From: Roseovarius litoreus
GTDB taxonomy: Bacteria > Pseudomonadota > Alphaproteobacteria > Rhodobacterales > Rhodobacteraceae
Reading direction: 5' to 3'
DNA length: 64,000 nucleotides
NCBI RefSeq assembly: GCF_900142765.1
Contig: NZ_FRCB01000004.1
Span: forward strand, 310,001-374,000
Shown: positions 43,677 to 53,044 of the stretch, piece after piece
Numbering within the stretch: the first letter of the stretch is position 1
Layout of the letters: each line of letters opens with the position of its first letter
The notes under the pieces: model-generated
Told to the model about the DNA's origin: nothing
The model's database searches: none
Seen by the model: the letters and a program-made list of their open reading frames with translations, nothing else
Position numbers and translations under genes: made by a program

Positions 43677-44915
43677 TCAGGCCCATTCGCCTTGCCGGAA
43701 CACCGGAACGCGCGTGCCATCCTCGCGCAGACCGTCGATATCGGTCTCGGCCCCGCCGATCATCCAGTCCACATGGATCAGGCTGGCATTGCCGCCACGC
43801 GCGGCGATCTCGTCAGGGCTGAGGCTGTCGCCGCCCTCGAAGCACTGGGAATAGCACTGGCCAAGTGCGATATGGCACGCGGCGTTTTCGTCATAGAGCG
43901 TGTTGTAGAACAGCAGCCCCGATTGCGAGATCGGCGAGGAATGCGGCACCAGCGCCACCTCGCCCAGACGGCGCGCGCCCTCGTCGGTGTCCAGCAGCTT
44001 TTGCAACACGGCCTCGCCCCGGGTCGCCCGGGCTTCGGTGATGCGGCCTTCTTTGAAACGGACCTCGATATTCTCGATCAGGCTGCCCTGATGCGACAGT
44101 GGCTTGGAAGCGCGCACATGACCTTCGGTTCGGGTGGCATGTGGGGTGGTGAACACCTCTTCGGTCGGGATGTTCGGATTGCAGGTGACACCATTGCGCG
44201 CCACCGACGCCCCGCCTTGCCATTCATGCCCATCGGCCAGCCCGACCGTCAGATCCGTGCCCGGTCCGGTGAAATGCAGCGCGGCGAACCGCTGCTCGTT
44301 CAGCCATTCGGTCCGCGCGCGCAACGTGGCGTTATGCGCCTGCCATGCCGCCACCGGATCGGATGTATCGACACGCGACGCGGCAAAGATTGCCTGCGCA
44401 AGCCTGTCCACGGCCTGATCCTCGGGCAGGTCGGGGAACATGCGCCGCGCCCATGACGGGCTTGGATAGCTGGCGATCGACCAGTTGATCGCGAAATTGG
44501 CTATATGTTCCAGCGCGGGCTTGTAGGCCATGGAATTGGCCTTGCCGGCGCGCGCCACCTTGGCCGGGTCTTCGTCGGCCAGAAGCATCGGGTCATCGCC
44601 CACGACCGCCATGCGCGCAGCACCCCCTTCGAAGGCCTTGGCCATCCCCTCGTAAAGCCAACCCGGCGCGCGGTCGAAACTGTCGTCGGGCGCATGGCGA
44701 TAACGCGCCAGCATCAACGCCTCATCCCCGAGAATCGGCGTCACAAGCCCCGCGCCCGCGCGATACGCCTCGGCCACGACACGGCGCACCAAGGGCAGCG
44801 CCGCCACCGGCGCGGTCAGCACAAGATCCTGCCCCGGCTGCAGGTTCAACCCTACCCTGACCGCCACCTCGGCCAGCTTGTCCAGTTGCGGCGCGTATCT
44901 GTCCTCAAGTGTCAT
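43677..44915 (-). CDS. M29-family aminopeptidase (AmpS/aminopeptidase T type)
   Basis: This 412-aa protein has AGGAG before ATG 44915. Predicted dinuclear-metal and catalytic segments are NPNIPTEEVFTTP, IENIEVRF, LGEVALVPHSSPISQSG, LYDENAACHIALGQCY and IHVDWMIGG, all conserved in M29 peptidases, which remove N-terminal residues with Zn2+ or Co2+. It is cytoplasmic, with no signal peptide. It precedes the ZIP transporter on one transcript. Confidence 0.9.
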   Translation of the reverse strand: MTLEDRYAPQLDKLAEVAVRVGLNLQPGQDLVLTAPVAALPLVRRVVAEAYRAGAGLVTPILGDEALMLARYRHAPDDSFDRAPGWLYEGMAKAFEGGAARMAVVGDDPMLLADEDPAKVARAGKANSMAYKPALEHIANFAINWSIASYPSPSWARRMFPDLPEDQAVDRLAQAIFAASRVDTSDPVAAWQAHNATLRARTEWLNEQRFAALHFTGPGTDLTVGLADGHEWQGGASVARNGVTCNPNIPTEEVFTTPHATRTEGHVRASKPLSHQGSLIENIEVRFKEGRITEARATRGEAVLQKLLDTDEGARRLGEVALVPHSSPISQSGLLFYNTLYDENAACHIALGQCYSQCFEGGDSLSPDEIAARGGNASLIHVDWMIGGAETDIDGLREDGTRVPVFRQGEWA

Positions 44916-45053
44916 GACCTGCTCCTGATTTACTGTCGCGCGCACGTTCGAAGAACCCGGGCCGAAGGTCAAGGCGCCAGCGCCCCCAAGCTTGACTTAC
45001 CGCCGCCTGATACCAATCTCGTTCGCATCAGCCATTCAAACCAAGAGGTCAGG

Positions 45054-45263
45054 ATGAAACTCAGCGCGCGCAACACGCTCAAGGGCACTGTGACCACGAT
45101 CGAGAAAGGTGCCGTGAACAGCACCGTTCAGCTTGATATCGGCGGCGGCAATACGATCACCGCAATGATCACCAATGCCTCGGTCGAGGAATTGGGCCTT
45201 GCAACAGGCAAGACCGCCTACGCGGTGATCAAGGCCTCGGAGGTGATCGTCGGTACGGACTGA
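45054..45263 (+). CDS. Molbindin-type molybdate-binding protein (TOBE/Mop domain)
   Basis: This 69-aa single Mop domain has SARNTLKGTVTTIEKGAVNS, GGGNTITAMITNASVEELGL and AYAVIKASEVIVG, the standard molbindin strands and loops. Such proteins oligomerise and store or buffer molybdate or tungstate in the cytoplasm. AGAGGTCAGG precedes the ATG. No mod transporter genes are next to it. It is divergent from the M29 aminopeptidase. Confidence 0.9.
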   Translation: MKLSARNTLKGTVTTIEKGAVNSTVQLDIGGGNTITAMITNASVEELGLATGKTAYAVIKASEVIVGTD

Positions 45264-45289
45264 GCCGGCGCGCACCGATTTTTGGCATG

Positions 45290-45319
45290 AAAAAAGGGCC
45301 GCCCCCACTGGCGCGGCCC
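45290..45319 (-). terminator. Rho-independent terminator for the 39-aa gene
   Basis: On the minus strand a GGGCCGC/GCGGCCC stem with a 10-nt loop is followed at once by six T residues, a textbook intrinsic terminator. It lies 34 bp beyond the stop of the 39-aa gene. Confidence 0.85.
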
Positions 45320-45352
45320 CCGCGATGGCCCGTGACGGGCCGCGATCCGGCG

Positions 45353-45472
45353 TCAGCCAGCCTTGCGGCGGTGATTCAACTCGCGCATCAGCGCCTTTGC
45401 CGCCAGATGCATCCCCGAATTCTGAAGGGATTCGATCCGCTGTTCGATTTCCTCAATGGTCATATCGCTCAT
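45353..45472 (-). CDS. 39-aa conserved-type small protein
   Basis: ATG 45472 is preceded by GAAAGGAGAC. The protein MSDMTIEEIEQRIES... is a single amphipathic, possibly coiled-coil helix with a basic C-terminus (ELNHRRKAG). A strong intrinsic terminator follows, so it is an independent short transcript. Size and charge suggest a regulatory or ribosome-associated peptide. No family is recognised. Confidence 0.6.
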   Translation of the reverse strand: MSDMTIEEIEQRIESLQNSGMHLAAKALMRELNHRRKAG

Positions 45473-45744
45473 GGCTGTCTCCTTTCGGTTCTGTTTCAGG
45501 TCGTGGGCCGAAGCGTCAAATGGCGGCGGGCGGCAAGAGCCGCTCGGGTGTCGCGCGTGACGGTTGATGTCCACTCGGTCCAGCCCTGAGGCCAGCATCT
45601 CATGTGGGTGGACCCTTTCGGACCCGGGCATGGTGGCCGTGCACATAGGGCAGGCCCATACCGATGGTGCAGCTGTATATCGGCCCTGAGTTCCGAAAGA
45701 TCAACCCCAAGTTCCCACCAATGAAAGGGATGAGACGCGCCGGA

Positions 45745-46413
45745 TCAGCTGTCCGGCGCCGCGACAAAGCGCAAATGACCGGTCTTCATCCACAGTGTCG
45801 CACCATCCGGCCCGGCACTGAGCGCAAGCGCCTCCCCCTCCGGCAGGCGCAGCCAGTCGCCCGCGCGCAGCCAGTCATCCCCGTCCTGCACAGAGCCCGA
45901 CAGCAGCAGCAGTTCCAGCCCTCCGACCGGGGTGGATTTGAGCGTGGCACCGGCATCGAGCGCGTAATAGCGCACGATCTCGCGGCCATCGCGGAAAAGC
46001 TCGTTGACCTTGACGCCATCGCCTTGCGCGACAAGACCCTCGGCCATTGGTTTGCTGAACTGCGTGCGGTCCTCGGGGTCGAATTGCCAGAGCTTGACGA
46101 AGATCGTGCAGCCCTCGTCCGAGCCGGGCGTGTGGCTGGTGGTCGGCGGGTTGCGCACATAGGTTCCGGCCGGATAATCGCCATGCTCATCCTGAAACAC
46201 CCCGTCGAGCACGATGAATTCCTCGCCTCCGCCATGGGTATGCGGGGAAAAACTCTGACCCGGCGCGAAGCGCACGATGCTGGTGGCGCGCGCCACTTCG
46301 TCGCCGATCCTGTCCAGCATACGCCGTTCGACCCCGGGTGAGGGCGAGGGATGCCACGGCTCTTTTTCGGTCCGCACCAGAACGCGCTGCGAAAAATCGG
46401 AATTCAGCTCCAT
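45745..46413 (-). CDS. ChrR-like double-cupin protein
   Basis: This 222-aa protein has two cupin-like halves. The first contains [19 protein letters not shown], with a His-x-His-x3-Glu-type metal site, and [13 protein letters not shown]. The second is degenerate ([26 protein letters not shown]). It resembles the C-terminal cupin of the anti-sigma factor ChrR but lacks the N-terminal zinc-binding anti-sigma domain, so it is not itself an anti-sigma factor. It is divergent from the formamidase gene with 125 bp between. Confidence 0.78.
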   Translation of the reverse strand: MELNSDFSQRVLVRTEKEPWHPSPSPGVERRMLDRIGDEVARATSIVRFAPGQSFSPHTHGGGEEFIVLDGVFQDEHGDYPAGTYVRNPPTTSHTPGSDEGCTIFVKLWQFDPEDRTQFSKPMAEGLVAQGDGVKVNELFRDGREIVRYYALDAGATLKSTPVGGLELLLLSGSVQDGDDWLRAGDWLRLPEGEALALSAGPDGATLWMKTGHLRFVAAPDS

Positions 46414-46538
46414 GATCTCGTCCTTTCAAGTCGTGTCGCAGTCGGAAGCTGCAAGGCGCGATGCGCGATCCAGCCTTGTGGATTCGATGCGACGGATTAT
46501 TCTCCCCCGATACTAATGCAAATCACGGGGAGATCATC

Positions 46539-47861
46539 ATGCCGGACGGAAGAAATGCGTCACCGACATCGCGACGCAGCGTCGTGGTTCAGGAATTCAC
46601 CAACAGTGTTCTCGATCCCGATGCGCCGATGCTCGGCCCGGTCGAGAATGGCGGCACCATCATCGCCAACACCGCACCGGGATGCTGGGGACCGATGATC
46701 ACACCCCGCCTGCGTGGCGGACATGAGGTCACGAAACCGATCTTCGTGGAAGGCGCCGAGGTGGGAGATGGCGTCGCGATCCGCATCCGCGACATCACAG
46801 TGACCTCGATCGCCACCGCATCGGGCCATGACAGCTCGCCCGAAGGGTTCTGTCTGGGCGATCCCTATGTCGCGGCGCGCTGCCCGACCTGCGACACCGT
46901 CTGGCCCGAGACGCATATCGAAGGCAGTGGGCAGGATTCGGTCAAATGCGACGTCTGCGGCAATGCCGTAAAGCCCTTCGAAATCGTGCATGGCTATACC
47001 GTCACCTTCGACGATACGCGCAGCGTGGGCCTGACCCTGCCGCACGAGGCCGCCGAAACCATCGCCGCGCAGGCCGATCATTACTCGGCGCTGCCCGATG
47101 AAAGCCGCCAGCATTCGATCCTGCATTTCGCGCCGTCGGACATGCCCGGTACGTTGATCCGGATGCGGCCCTTCATGGGTCAGCTTGGCACCTGCCCCTC
47201 CATGCCGATGCCCGACAGCCATAACGCCGGCGATTTCGGCGCCTTCCTTGTGGGCGCGCCGCATGACTACGGCATCACGCTCGAACAGCTCAACGAGCAC
47301 AAGACCGACGGCCATATGGATATCGACGCGGTGCGCGCCGGCGCGATCCTTGTCTGCCCGGTCAAGGTGCCGGGGGCGGGCGTCTATATGGGCGACATGC
47401 ATGCCGGTCAGGGCGATGGCGAAATCGCGGGGCACACGATGGACGTATCGGGCAGCGTCACCCTGCAGGTCGAGGTGGTGAAAGACTACCCGCTCGATGG
47501 GCCTGTGCTCTTCCCGCTCGAAGAAGACCTCCCGCCCCTCGCCAAACCCTTTACCGAAGCCGAAAAAGCCAAGGGGCAGCGGCTTGCAACCAAATGGGGC
47601 GTGTCGCAGATCGAACCGCTTGCGCCTGTCTCGGTGATCGGCACGGCGGCCAATCTGAACGAGGCGATCGAAAACGGGCTGGCGCGCGCCGCCAAGCTGC
47701 TGGACATGACCGTGGCCGAGGTGCGCAACCGCGCCACCGTGAACGGCGCGATCGAGATCGGCCGTGCGCCGGGGGTCATTCAGGTCACGTTCCTCGCGCC
47801 CTTGGCCAAGCTGGATGCGGTGGGTCTGGGCGATTACGCCCGCGAGCAATACGGGCTGTGA
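46539..47861 (+). CDS. Acetamidase/formamidase-family protein with zinc-ribbon-like insert
   Basis: This is a 440-aa protein, GGGGAG before ATG 46539. The family core is seen in PGCWGPMITPRLRGG, MPGTLIRMRPFMGQLG, GDFGAFLVGAPHDYG, VYMGDMHAGQGDGEIAGHT and NGAIEIGRAPGVIQVTF. Residues ~115-145 contain two Cys-x2-Cys pairs (ARCPTCDTVW and VKCDVCGN), a probable zinc-binding insert. The enzyme should hydrolyse formamide or a related short amide to ammonia. No amide or urea transporter is adjacent, so the substrate is open. Confidence 0.85.
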   Translation: MPDGRNASPTSRRSVVVQEFTNSVLDPDAPMLGPVENGGTIIANTAPGCWGPMITPRLRGGHEVTKPIFVEGAEVGDGVAIRIRDITVTSIATASGHDSSPEGFCLGDPYVAARCPTCDTVWPETHIEGSGQDSVKCDVCGNAVKPFEIVHGYTVTFDDTRSVGLTLPHEAAETIAAQADHYSALPDESRQHSILHFAPSDMPGTLIRMRPFMGQLGTCPSMPMPDSHNAGDFGAFLVGAPHDYGITLEQLNEHKTDGHMDIDAVRAGAILVCPVKVPGAGVYMGDMHAGQGDGEIAGHTMDVSGSVTLQVEVVKDYPLDGPVLFPLEEDLPPLAKPFTEAEKAKGQRLATKWGVSQIEPLAPVSVIGTAANLNEAIENGLARAAKLLDMTVAEVRNRATVNGAIEIGRAPGVIQVTFLAPLAKLDAVGLGDYAREQYGL

Positions 47862-47888
47862 TCGACGCCTGAACATGTGAAACCAGCG

Positions 47889-47922
47889 GGGGCGCGGACC
47901 GGGACTACCGGCGCCGCGCCCC
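47889..47922. terminator. Convergent hairpin between formamidase and attH
   Basis: A perfect 9-bp stem, GGGGCGCGG and CCGCGCCCC, with a 16-nt loop that contains a smaller CCGG/CCGG pairing, lies between two convergent stops. Bidirectional termination is likely, although there is no U-tract. Confidence 0.6.
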
Positions 47923-47925
47923 TCA

Positions 47926-48984
47926 TCATTCGTAGCCGGTCATTTCCAGGTACCCCCGCCCCGCATGACTGCCCGACACCACAACCGGGCCCTCCCAATA
48001 GGGCACGCTGGTGTGCATCCATGCATCGGGGTTGATCGCCCCCACCTCGACATCGACGCCATAACCCGGCACTTCGAGCCGCCAGCGCGTCGGCACATCG
48101 CGCCCCGCGACGCGGGTCGTCTCCAGCGGGCTGGCGATCACCTCTCCGTCCTGCAAGGCACGGGTCGCCCCATCCGGCCCGATCCATGTGCCGGAACTGA
48201 ACACGGTGCCATCGGTTTGGCGCAGCTGGAACCCCATCAGCTTGTCCCCATCGTCGAAACTCAGCGAGAACCAGTCCCATCCGGTTTGATCCTCGGCCAG
48301 CGGCTGCGAGGACCATTCCCGGTCCAGCCAGGCGGTGCCGGTGACCGGCACCACGCCCTCGGGCAGGGTCAGCTGTCCGGATATGCGGAAGAACGGCTGC
48401 GAGTAATAGTAGCTCGCCTGCCCCGCCGCCGATTTGACCGAATAGCCGCCATCGCCGTGAAACACCAACGGCCCCTCGGCCTGCAGGCGCATGTCATAGG
48501 AAAAGACATCGCCCGTCGCGGTCAGCGTCACATCCTCCAGCGTCTCGCCCGCCATACGCCAATCATCGATCCACGCCTCGAACGGCGCCGCCGTGACACC
48601 GGACTGCCCGATCCCGCCACGGGCAAAGCGTTCGGCGCTGTGATGCGCCTGCGGTGTGGTGATCGCGGCATGGGCAAACCAGATTTGCGGGCTGTCCCAT
48701 CCCGGCCCTTCGCCCGGGGCCAGCGCCGAGCGAAAGAGCGTCCATTGCAACCCGTAGGGCGTACCGTCAGGGCCGCTCAGATTGGCTGTCAGATACCACC
48801 ACTCGATCCGGTAATCGGGATGCGGGCCGTGATCTTGCGGAAAGGCGAATTGCGGATCGGGCTGCGGCACGGCGAAACCTTGCGCATCGCTGCCCATCCC
48901 GGCAAAGCCCTGCGCCAGCGCCTGCACCGGACAGGCCAGCACCAGAACCAGGGCCAGTCGTGCGGCCAGACAATCAGCCTTCAT
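47926..48984 (-). CDS. AttH-type lipocalin-like exported protein (CrtC/carotenoid 1,2-hydratase family)
   Basis: This is a 352-aa protein with a signal peptide (cleavage near ALAQG). The AttH/CrtC fold shows DYRIEWWYLTANLSG, LQWTLFRSAL, IWFAHAAITT, TGTAWLDREWSSQPLAEDQTG and WDWFSLSFDDGDKLMGFQLR. AttH is the extracytoplasmic component of the AttEFGH ABC system. The CrtC relation is structural; there are no carotenoid genes near. It overlaps the permease gene by 11 bp and ends the operon. Confidence 0.88.
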   Translation of the reverse strand: MKADCLAARLALVLVLACPVQALAQGFAGMGSDAQGFAVPQPDPQFAFPQDHGPHPDYRIEWWYLTANLSGPDGTPYGLQWTLFRSALAPGEGPGWDSPQIWFAHAAITTPQAHHSAERFARGGIGQSGVTAAPFEAWIDDWRMAGETLEDVTLTATGDVFSYDMRLQAEGPLVFHGDGGYSVKSAAGQASYYYSQPFFRISGQLTLPEGVVPVTGTAWLDREWSSQPLAEDQTGWDWFSLSFDDGDKLMGFQLRQTDGTVFSSGTWIGPDGATRALQDGEVIASPLETTRVAGRDVPTRWRLEVPGYGVDVEVGAINPDAWMHTSVPYWEGPVVVSGSHAGRGYLEMTGYE

Positions 48985-51373
48985 GCGCGAACACCTTCAG
49001 CAGTTGCGAGGGCGGCGTCCGCGCCAGCCTGAGCGCGGGCCATGCGGCGGCGGCCATCGCCGCACATAGCGCAAGCGCCCCCAACACCGCGTAATCCAAG
49101 GGGAACAGAAACATCGGCAACCGCCAGCCAAACGCCTCGACATTGATGACCGCCAGCAACATCCACGCCAGCGCCAGCCCCAAAGGCACCGCCACAATCA
49201 GCGTCAGCGCGGCAAGGATCACCGCGCGCCAAAGCTCCAGCCGGCCCAGCTCGCGGCGTGTGAGGCCAAGCGCCCATGCAGGGGCAAGCTGAGGAATGCG
49301 CATGCCCGCCAGCGTCAGCAGGCTCATCAGGATGGCAAAGCCCGCAACCGCCAGCGTGAGCACATTGAGCGCCGCCGTCACGGTGAAGGTCCGCTCGAAC
49401 ACCCCCATGGAAAACGCCTTGAGCGCGGATTGATCGGTGATCTGCCCCTCCTCCACGATGCCCGCATCGATCAGCGCATCGCGCAAGGCATCGGGTGTCT
49501 GCGTCCGAAGCCCGAACCGCGTGGCGCGCGTCTCGGGGAACAGTTCGCCGAACAGCCCTTCGCCGATCACCGCCTGACCGATCGGATTGCCGTAATCGCT
49601 GACCACGCCCGCAATCAGCACCTCCCGCCCCGGCGCAAGGGGCAGCCTGTCACCCGGCCACAGATCGGCACGGCGGGCCATCTGCTCGTTGATGATCACC
49701 GCCTCGCCCGTAGCCACCCGATCCCACACAGCCCCGTCCTGCGCGATGAAGGTCCAGTTGTCGCGATAGGCCGGGCCGACGCGCACGCCGAGTATCTCGG
49801 CCTTCTGGCCAGCAAGCCGGCTCTCGGCGGACAAGAGCGGAAGAACGCCCTCCGCACGCCCGTCGACAAAGGACAAAAGCGCCTCCGCCTGATCCGCATC
49901 ATCGGTGGCCACATAAAGCCCGGCGGTCAGACGTTGATCCAGAAAGCCCGTAAAGGTCAGCCGGAAACTCGACACCATGGTCGACACCCCGATATTCGCC
50001 GCCATCGCCAGCAACAGCGCCATCAGCGCAAGACTGAGGCCCGGCACCTGCTGGCGCGTATCGGCCCAGAACCATTCCCACCGCACGGACCTTGCCCGGC
50101 ACTCGGCCGTCTTGAGCGCGCGTTCAAGGATCAGCGGAAAGACCAATGCCGCCCCGAACAGAAGACAGGCGACACCGGCAAACCCCGCGATCAGACCGCT
50201 GCCAAGCCACACCAGCCCAACTGCCATCCCGAAAAGCCCCAGACCCGCCATCGCCAGCAGAGCATGACGCCGGCCTGCAGCCATACTCCATGCGCGCGCA
50301 TCGCTGTTGGCCAACGCCGGCATCCGTGCGATCCGCCAGAATGCGCCCGAGGCCGCAAGTCCCGTGCCCAGCAGTGCGATCCCCAGACCCGACAGCCACC
50401 ACGACGGCTCGAGGTTCAGCGCCCCCGACACCTGCGCGCCGTAAAGCCCCTCCAGCGTGGCCGCCACATCCGGCAGAAGGGCCGCCGCCAAAAGGTATCC
50501 AAGCACCACCCCAACAGCCCCCGCAATCAAAGCGATCACCGCCAGTTCCGCCGCCATCAGCCCCACCAGATGCCGCAGCGGCAGGCCCAGACTGCGCAGC
50601 GTGCGCACCATGCCGCGCCGTTGCTCGAACGCGAGGCCAATCGCGCCATGCACGATGAAGATACCCACCGCGAAACTCAGCAACCCGAACGCCGTCAGGT
50701 TGAGGTGAAAGCTGCCGGTCAGCTGCCCGATATCCGAGCTTTGCTGCGACGGGCGCAGCACCAGATCGGGCGCGATCTCGTCCAGCGGGGGACGACCGCG
50801 CGGCTGGCTTTCGGCCAGCATCAGGCGGCTGAGCTCCTGCGGGCGATTCAGCAGGGATTGCGCGACGCCGATATCGGTCACCGCCGTGTCGGGCGCCAGC
50901 CCCGGATCGGCCACCACGCGCGCTGTCACGCTCCGCGCCAACGCCTCGGCGATATCGGGATGGGCAAAGATCAGCCGTTCGGACAAAAAGCTCTGCAAGG
51001 GTGCGTCACCGGCCTGCGTGATCGGCCCTGCACCGCCGGGTGCTGTCAGCGGATCGATCCCGACGATACGCACCCGCTCGCCCCCTGCGTCCAGACTGCC
51101 CTCGATCACCGGACCGACAAGCCAGCCCGCGCGGCGCAAACTCACGAAGCGGTCTTGTGCGATCGTATCGCCGCTGCGCGGCACCAGCTGATCGAACCGC
51201 CCCTCGCCCAACAGGGCCGCGGCCGCGTCATAGCTGCTGCGCGCCTGCGCATTCAGTGCCTGCACCCCCGACCAAAGCGCCGTGGCCAGCGCCAGCCCCG
51301 CCACCAGCGTGAAAAGCTGCAAAGGATTGCGCCGCCAATGCGACCAAAGCGCCTGACCCGCCGCCGCGATCAT
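48974..51373 (-). CDS. FtsX-like ABC transporter permease (AttF-AttG type, fused)
   Basis: This 799-aa MacB/FtsX-fold permease has a first helix near 18-38, a large periplasmic domain (about 40-245), a three-helix FtsX core (~245-360, starting NLTAFGLLSFAVGIFIVHGA), a linker helix pair, a second periplasmic domain and a C-terminal FtsX core (~660-790). Two FtsX cores in one chain mean it can supply both halves of the channel. Its start overlaps the ATPase stop (ATGA). Such systems drive extraction or export of lipids or lipoproteins. Confidence 0.88.
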   Translation of the reverse strand: MIAAAGQALWSHWRRNPLQLFTLVAGLALATALWSGVQALNAQARSSYDAAAALLGEGRFDQLVPRSGDTIAQDRFVSLRRAGWLVGPVIEGSLDAGGERVRIVGIDPLTAPGGAGPITQAGDAPLQSFLSERLIFAHPDIAEALARSVTARVVADPGLAPDTAVTDIGVAQSLLNRPQELSRLMLAESQPRGRPPLDEIAPDLVLRPSQQSSDIGQLTGSFHLNLTAFGLLSFAVGIFIVHGAIGLAFEQRRGMVRTLRSLGLPLRHLVGLMAAELAVIALIAGAVGVVLGYLLAAALLPDVAATLEGLYGAQVSGALNLEPSWWLSGLGIALLGTGLAASGAFWRIARMPALANSDARAWSMAAGRRHALLAMAGLGLFGMAVGLVWLGSGLIAGFAGVACLLFGAALVFPLILERALKTAECRARSVRWEWFWADTRQQVPGLSLALMALLLAMAANIGVSTMVSSFRLTFTGFLDQRLTAGLYVATDDADQAEALLSFVDGRAEGVLPLLSAESRLAGQKAEILGVRVGPAYRDNWTFIAQDGAVWDRVATGEAVIINEQMARRADLWPGDRLPLAPGREVLIAGVVSDYGNPIGQAVIGEGLFGELFPETRATRFGLRTQTPDALRDALIDAGIVEEGQITDQSALKAFSMGVFERTFTVTAALNVLTLAVAGFAILMSLLTLAGMRIPQLAPAWALGLTRRELGRLELWRAVILAALTLIVAVPLGLALAWMLLAVINVEAFGWRLPMFLFPLDYAVLGALALCAAMAAAAWPALRLARTPPSQLLKVFAHEG

Positions 51374-52026
51374 TCCAACCGCCCCTGCCGCAGATGCAGC
51401 CGCCGCCCCGCCCGCGCCGCAAGCGCCGGGGAATGCGTCACCATCATCAGCGCGGCGCCCGTCTCGTGGACCAGTGCCAGCATTTCCTCGATCACAACCG
51501 CGGCGGTCGCCTCGTCCAGATTGCCCGTCGGCTCATCGGCCAGCACAAGCCGTGGCCGTGCCGCAAGCGTCCGGGCGATGGCGACACGCTGCTGCTGGCC
51601 GCCCGACAACTGCTCAGGGTATTTCGCCAGTTGCCCGGTCAGGCCCAAAGCCTCGGCCAGACGGTCGGCGCGGGCCTGGTCGAAGCGTCCGGCAAGCCGG
51701 GCCTGAAAGCTGATATTCGCCGCGACGCTCAGCGACGGGATCAGGTTGAACTGCTGAAACACCACCCCCACCGTGCCACGCCGCAAGGCCGCGCGTCCGG
51801 TGTCATCAAGGCGCGTCACCTCCTGACCATCAAGCCGGATGCTGCCGCCATCGGCCGTGTCCAGCCCACCCACCAGATGCAGAAGCGTGCTTTTGCCCGA
51901 CCCCGACTCGCCGGTCAGCGCAAGGGTTTCGCCTGCGTCCAGCGACAGGCTCACGCCACGCAGCACCTCTGTCGGGCCTTCCGGCCCGGCATAGGATTTC
52001 GTCAGATTGTCGATCTGCAGCAACAT
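51370..52026 (-). CDS. ABC transporter ATPase (AttE/LolD type)
   Basis: This 218-aa ATPase starts at ATG 52026 behind GGAGG. Walker A is TGESGSGKST, the signature LSGGQQQRVAIAR, Walker B LVLADEPTGNLD, and the switch His lies in MMVTHSP. The class belongs to the LolD/MacB family that powers FtsX-like permeases. It is the first gene of the three-gene operon; a repeat element of the AAAGCGTT type lies between its promoter side and the phn genes. Confidence 0.9.
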   Translation of the reverse strand: MLLQIDNLTKSYAGPEGPTEVLRGVSLSLDAGETLALTGESGSGKSTLLHLVGGLDTADGGSIRLDGQEVTRLDDTGRAALRRGTVGVVFQQFNLIPSLSVAANISFQARLAGRFDQARADRLAEALGLTGQLAKYPEQLSGGQQQRVAIARTLAARPRLVLADEPTGNLDEATAAVVIEEMLALVHETGAALMMVTHSPALAARAGRRLHLRQGRLE

Positions 52027-52107
52027 GGCGCCTCCGTCTGATGGGAAGCTATGCCATGCGCGGCGGATGAAAAGCCACAGGCGCCGAAAATCGGCCCCGT
52101 GGCCAAT

Positions 52108-52221
52108 AAAGCGTTCCGCCTTCAACCCGAGGCATCAGCGACAGGCGGAACGCGTGCAACGATTGAACACAGCACCGCATTTCGCGAAAATCCCTGATGC
52201 AGGTTTTCCGCGAAACGCTTT
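52108..52221 (+). repeat. MITE-like dispersed repeat, copy C
   Basis: This 114-bp element has clean ends AAAGCGTTCCGCC and GCGAAACGCTTT, forming an imperfect 12-bp terminal inverted repeat (AAAGCGTTYCGC). It carries the same internal blocks as copy B, including GCACCGCATTTCGCGAAAATC. It lies between the phnE stop and the attE-like start. Confidence 0.87.
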
Positions 52222-52243
52222 GCGTCTCAGCCTGCCATTCGCG

Positions 52244-53044
52244 TCACTGAATACGCGCGCGCAGCTTGTCGGTGCACAGCTCCATCAGCAGCACGATGGC
52301 GAAGATCGCAAGAATGATCATCGATGCGTTGCGATACTGGAACAGATCGAACGCCACCTTGAGTTCCTGCCCAATCCCGCCAGCCCCCACCAGCCCCAGC
52401 ACGACCGACGACCGCACCGCCTTTTCCAAAGCGAAGAGCGACGCGTTGATCAGCGACGGCATGATGTCCGGCAGGATCGCGCCCACAAGGATCGATCCGC
52501 GCCCCGCGCCGATAGCCGACAACGCCTCTTGCGGCTCCTTCTCGGCATCCTCCATCGCTTCGGCAAAGAACCGGCCACAAAAGCCGATCGTATCGACCAC
52601 GATCGTCATGGTGCCCGCCACGGCCCCCAGCCCGATCGAGGCCACGAAAATCAGCGCCCAGACCAGATCGGGCACCGTGCGCAGGAACGACACGAACGCC
52701 TTGACCAGCACATTGCCGCGCCCAAGCGGCGACACGCCCCGCGCCGCACACCACGCGATCGGCAGGCTCAGCACGATACCGATGGCGGCACCGACCAGCG
52801 CGATCTGGAAGGTCTCGAGGATGCGCAACCCGATCCGCGCCAGAAACGCCGGTTCGGTGTTGGGCGGCAGCATGCGCCCCACAAGATTGACCATCCCCGG
52901 CACACCATCGGCCAATTGCTGCGGCGACGGCGCCACCTTGCCCATCGAGGCAAGGATCACCGCCCCCAAACCCACCAGCAGCGCGAAATTGAGCGGCGAA
53001 AACCCCGTGAAGCGGCCAGGCGCCTCCAGCCTGCGATCAGCCAT
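52244..53044 (-). CDS. phnE: Phosphonate ABC transporter permease PhnE
   Basis: This 266-aa permease has about six helices. The EAA loop is EAMEDAEKEPQEALSAIGAG followed by VGAILPDIMPSLINASLF, placing it in the PhnE group. SFLRTVPDLVWALIFVASIG is a conserved PhnE helix. It would carry phosphonates or phosphate esters through the inner membrane. The start overlaps phnC by 8 bp. Only one PhnE gene is present, so the permease is presumably a homodimer. Confidence 0.93.
   Translation of the reverse strand: MADRRLEAPGRFTGFSPLNFALLVGLGAVILASMGKVAPSPQQLADGVPGMVNLVGRMLPPNTEPAFLARIGLRILETFQIALVGAAIGIVLSLPIAWCAARGVSPLGRGNVLVKAFVSFLRTVPDLVWALIFVASIGLGAVAGTMTIVVDTIGFCGRFFAEAMEDAEKEPQEALSAIGAGRGSILVGAILPDIMPSLINASLFALEKAVRSSVVLGLVGAGGIGQELKVAFDLFQYRNASMIILAIFAIVLLMELCTDKLRARIQ

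Noticed and set aside
49430..51706. Plus-strand frame of over 750 codons opposite the FtsX-like permease
   Set aside because: Arg/Pro/His/Gln-rich antisense shadow with no domain; the permease on the minus strand is well supported and coupled to its ATPase.
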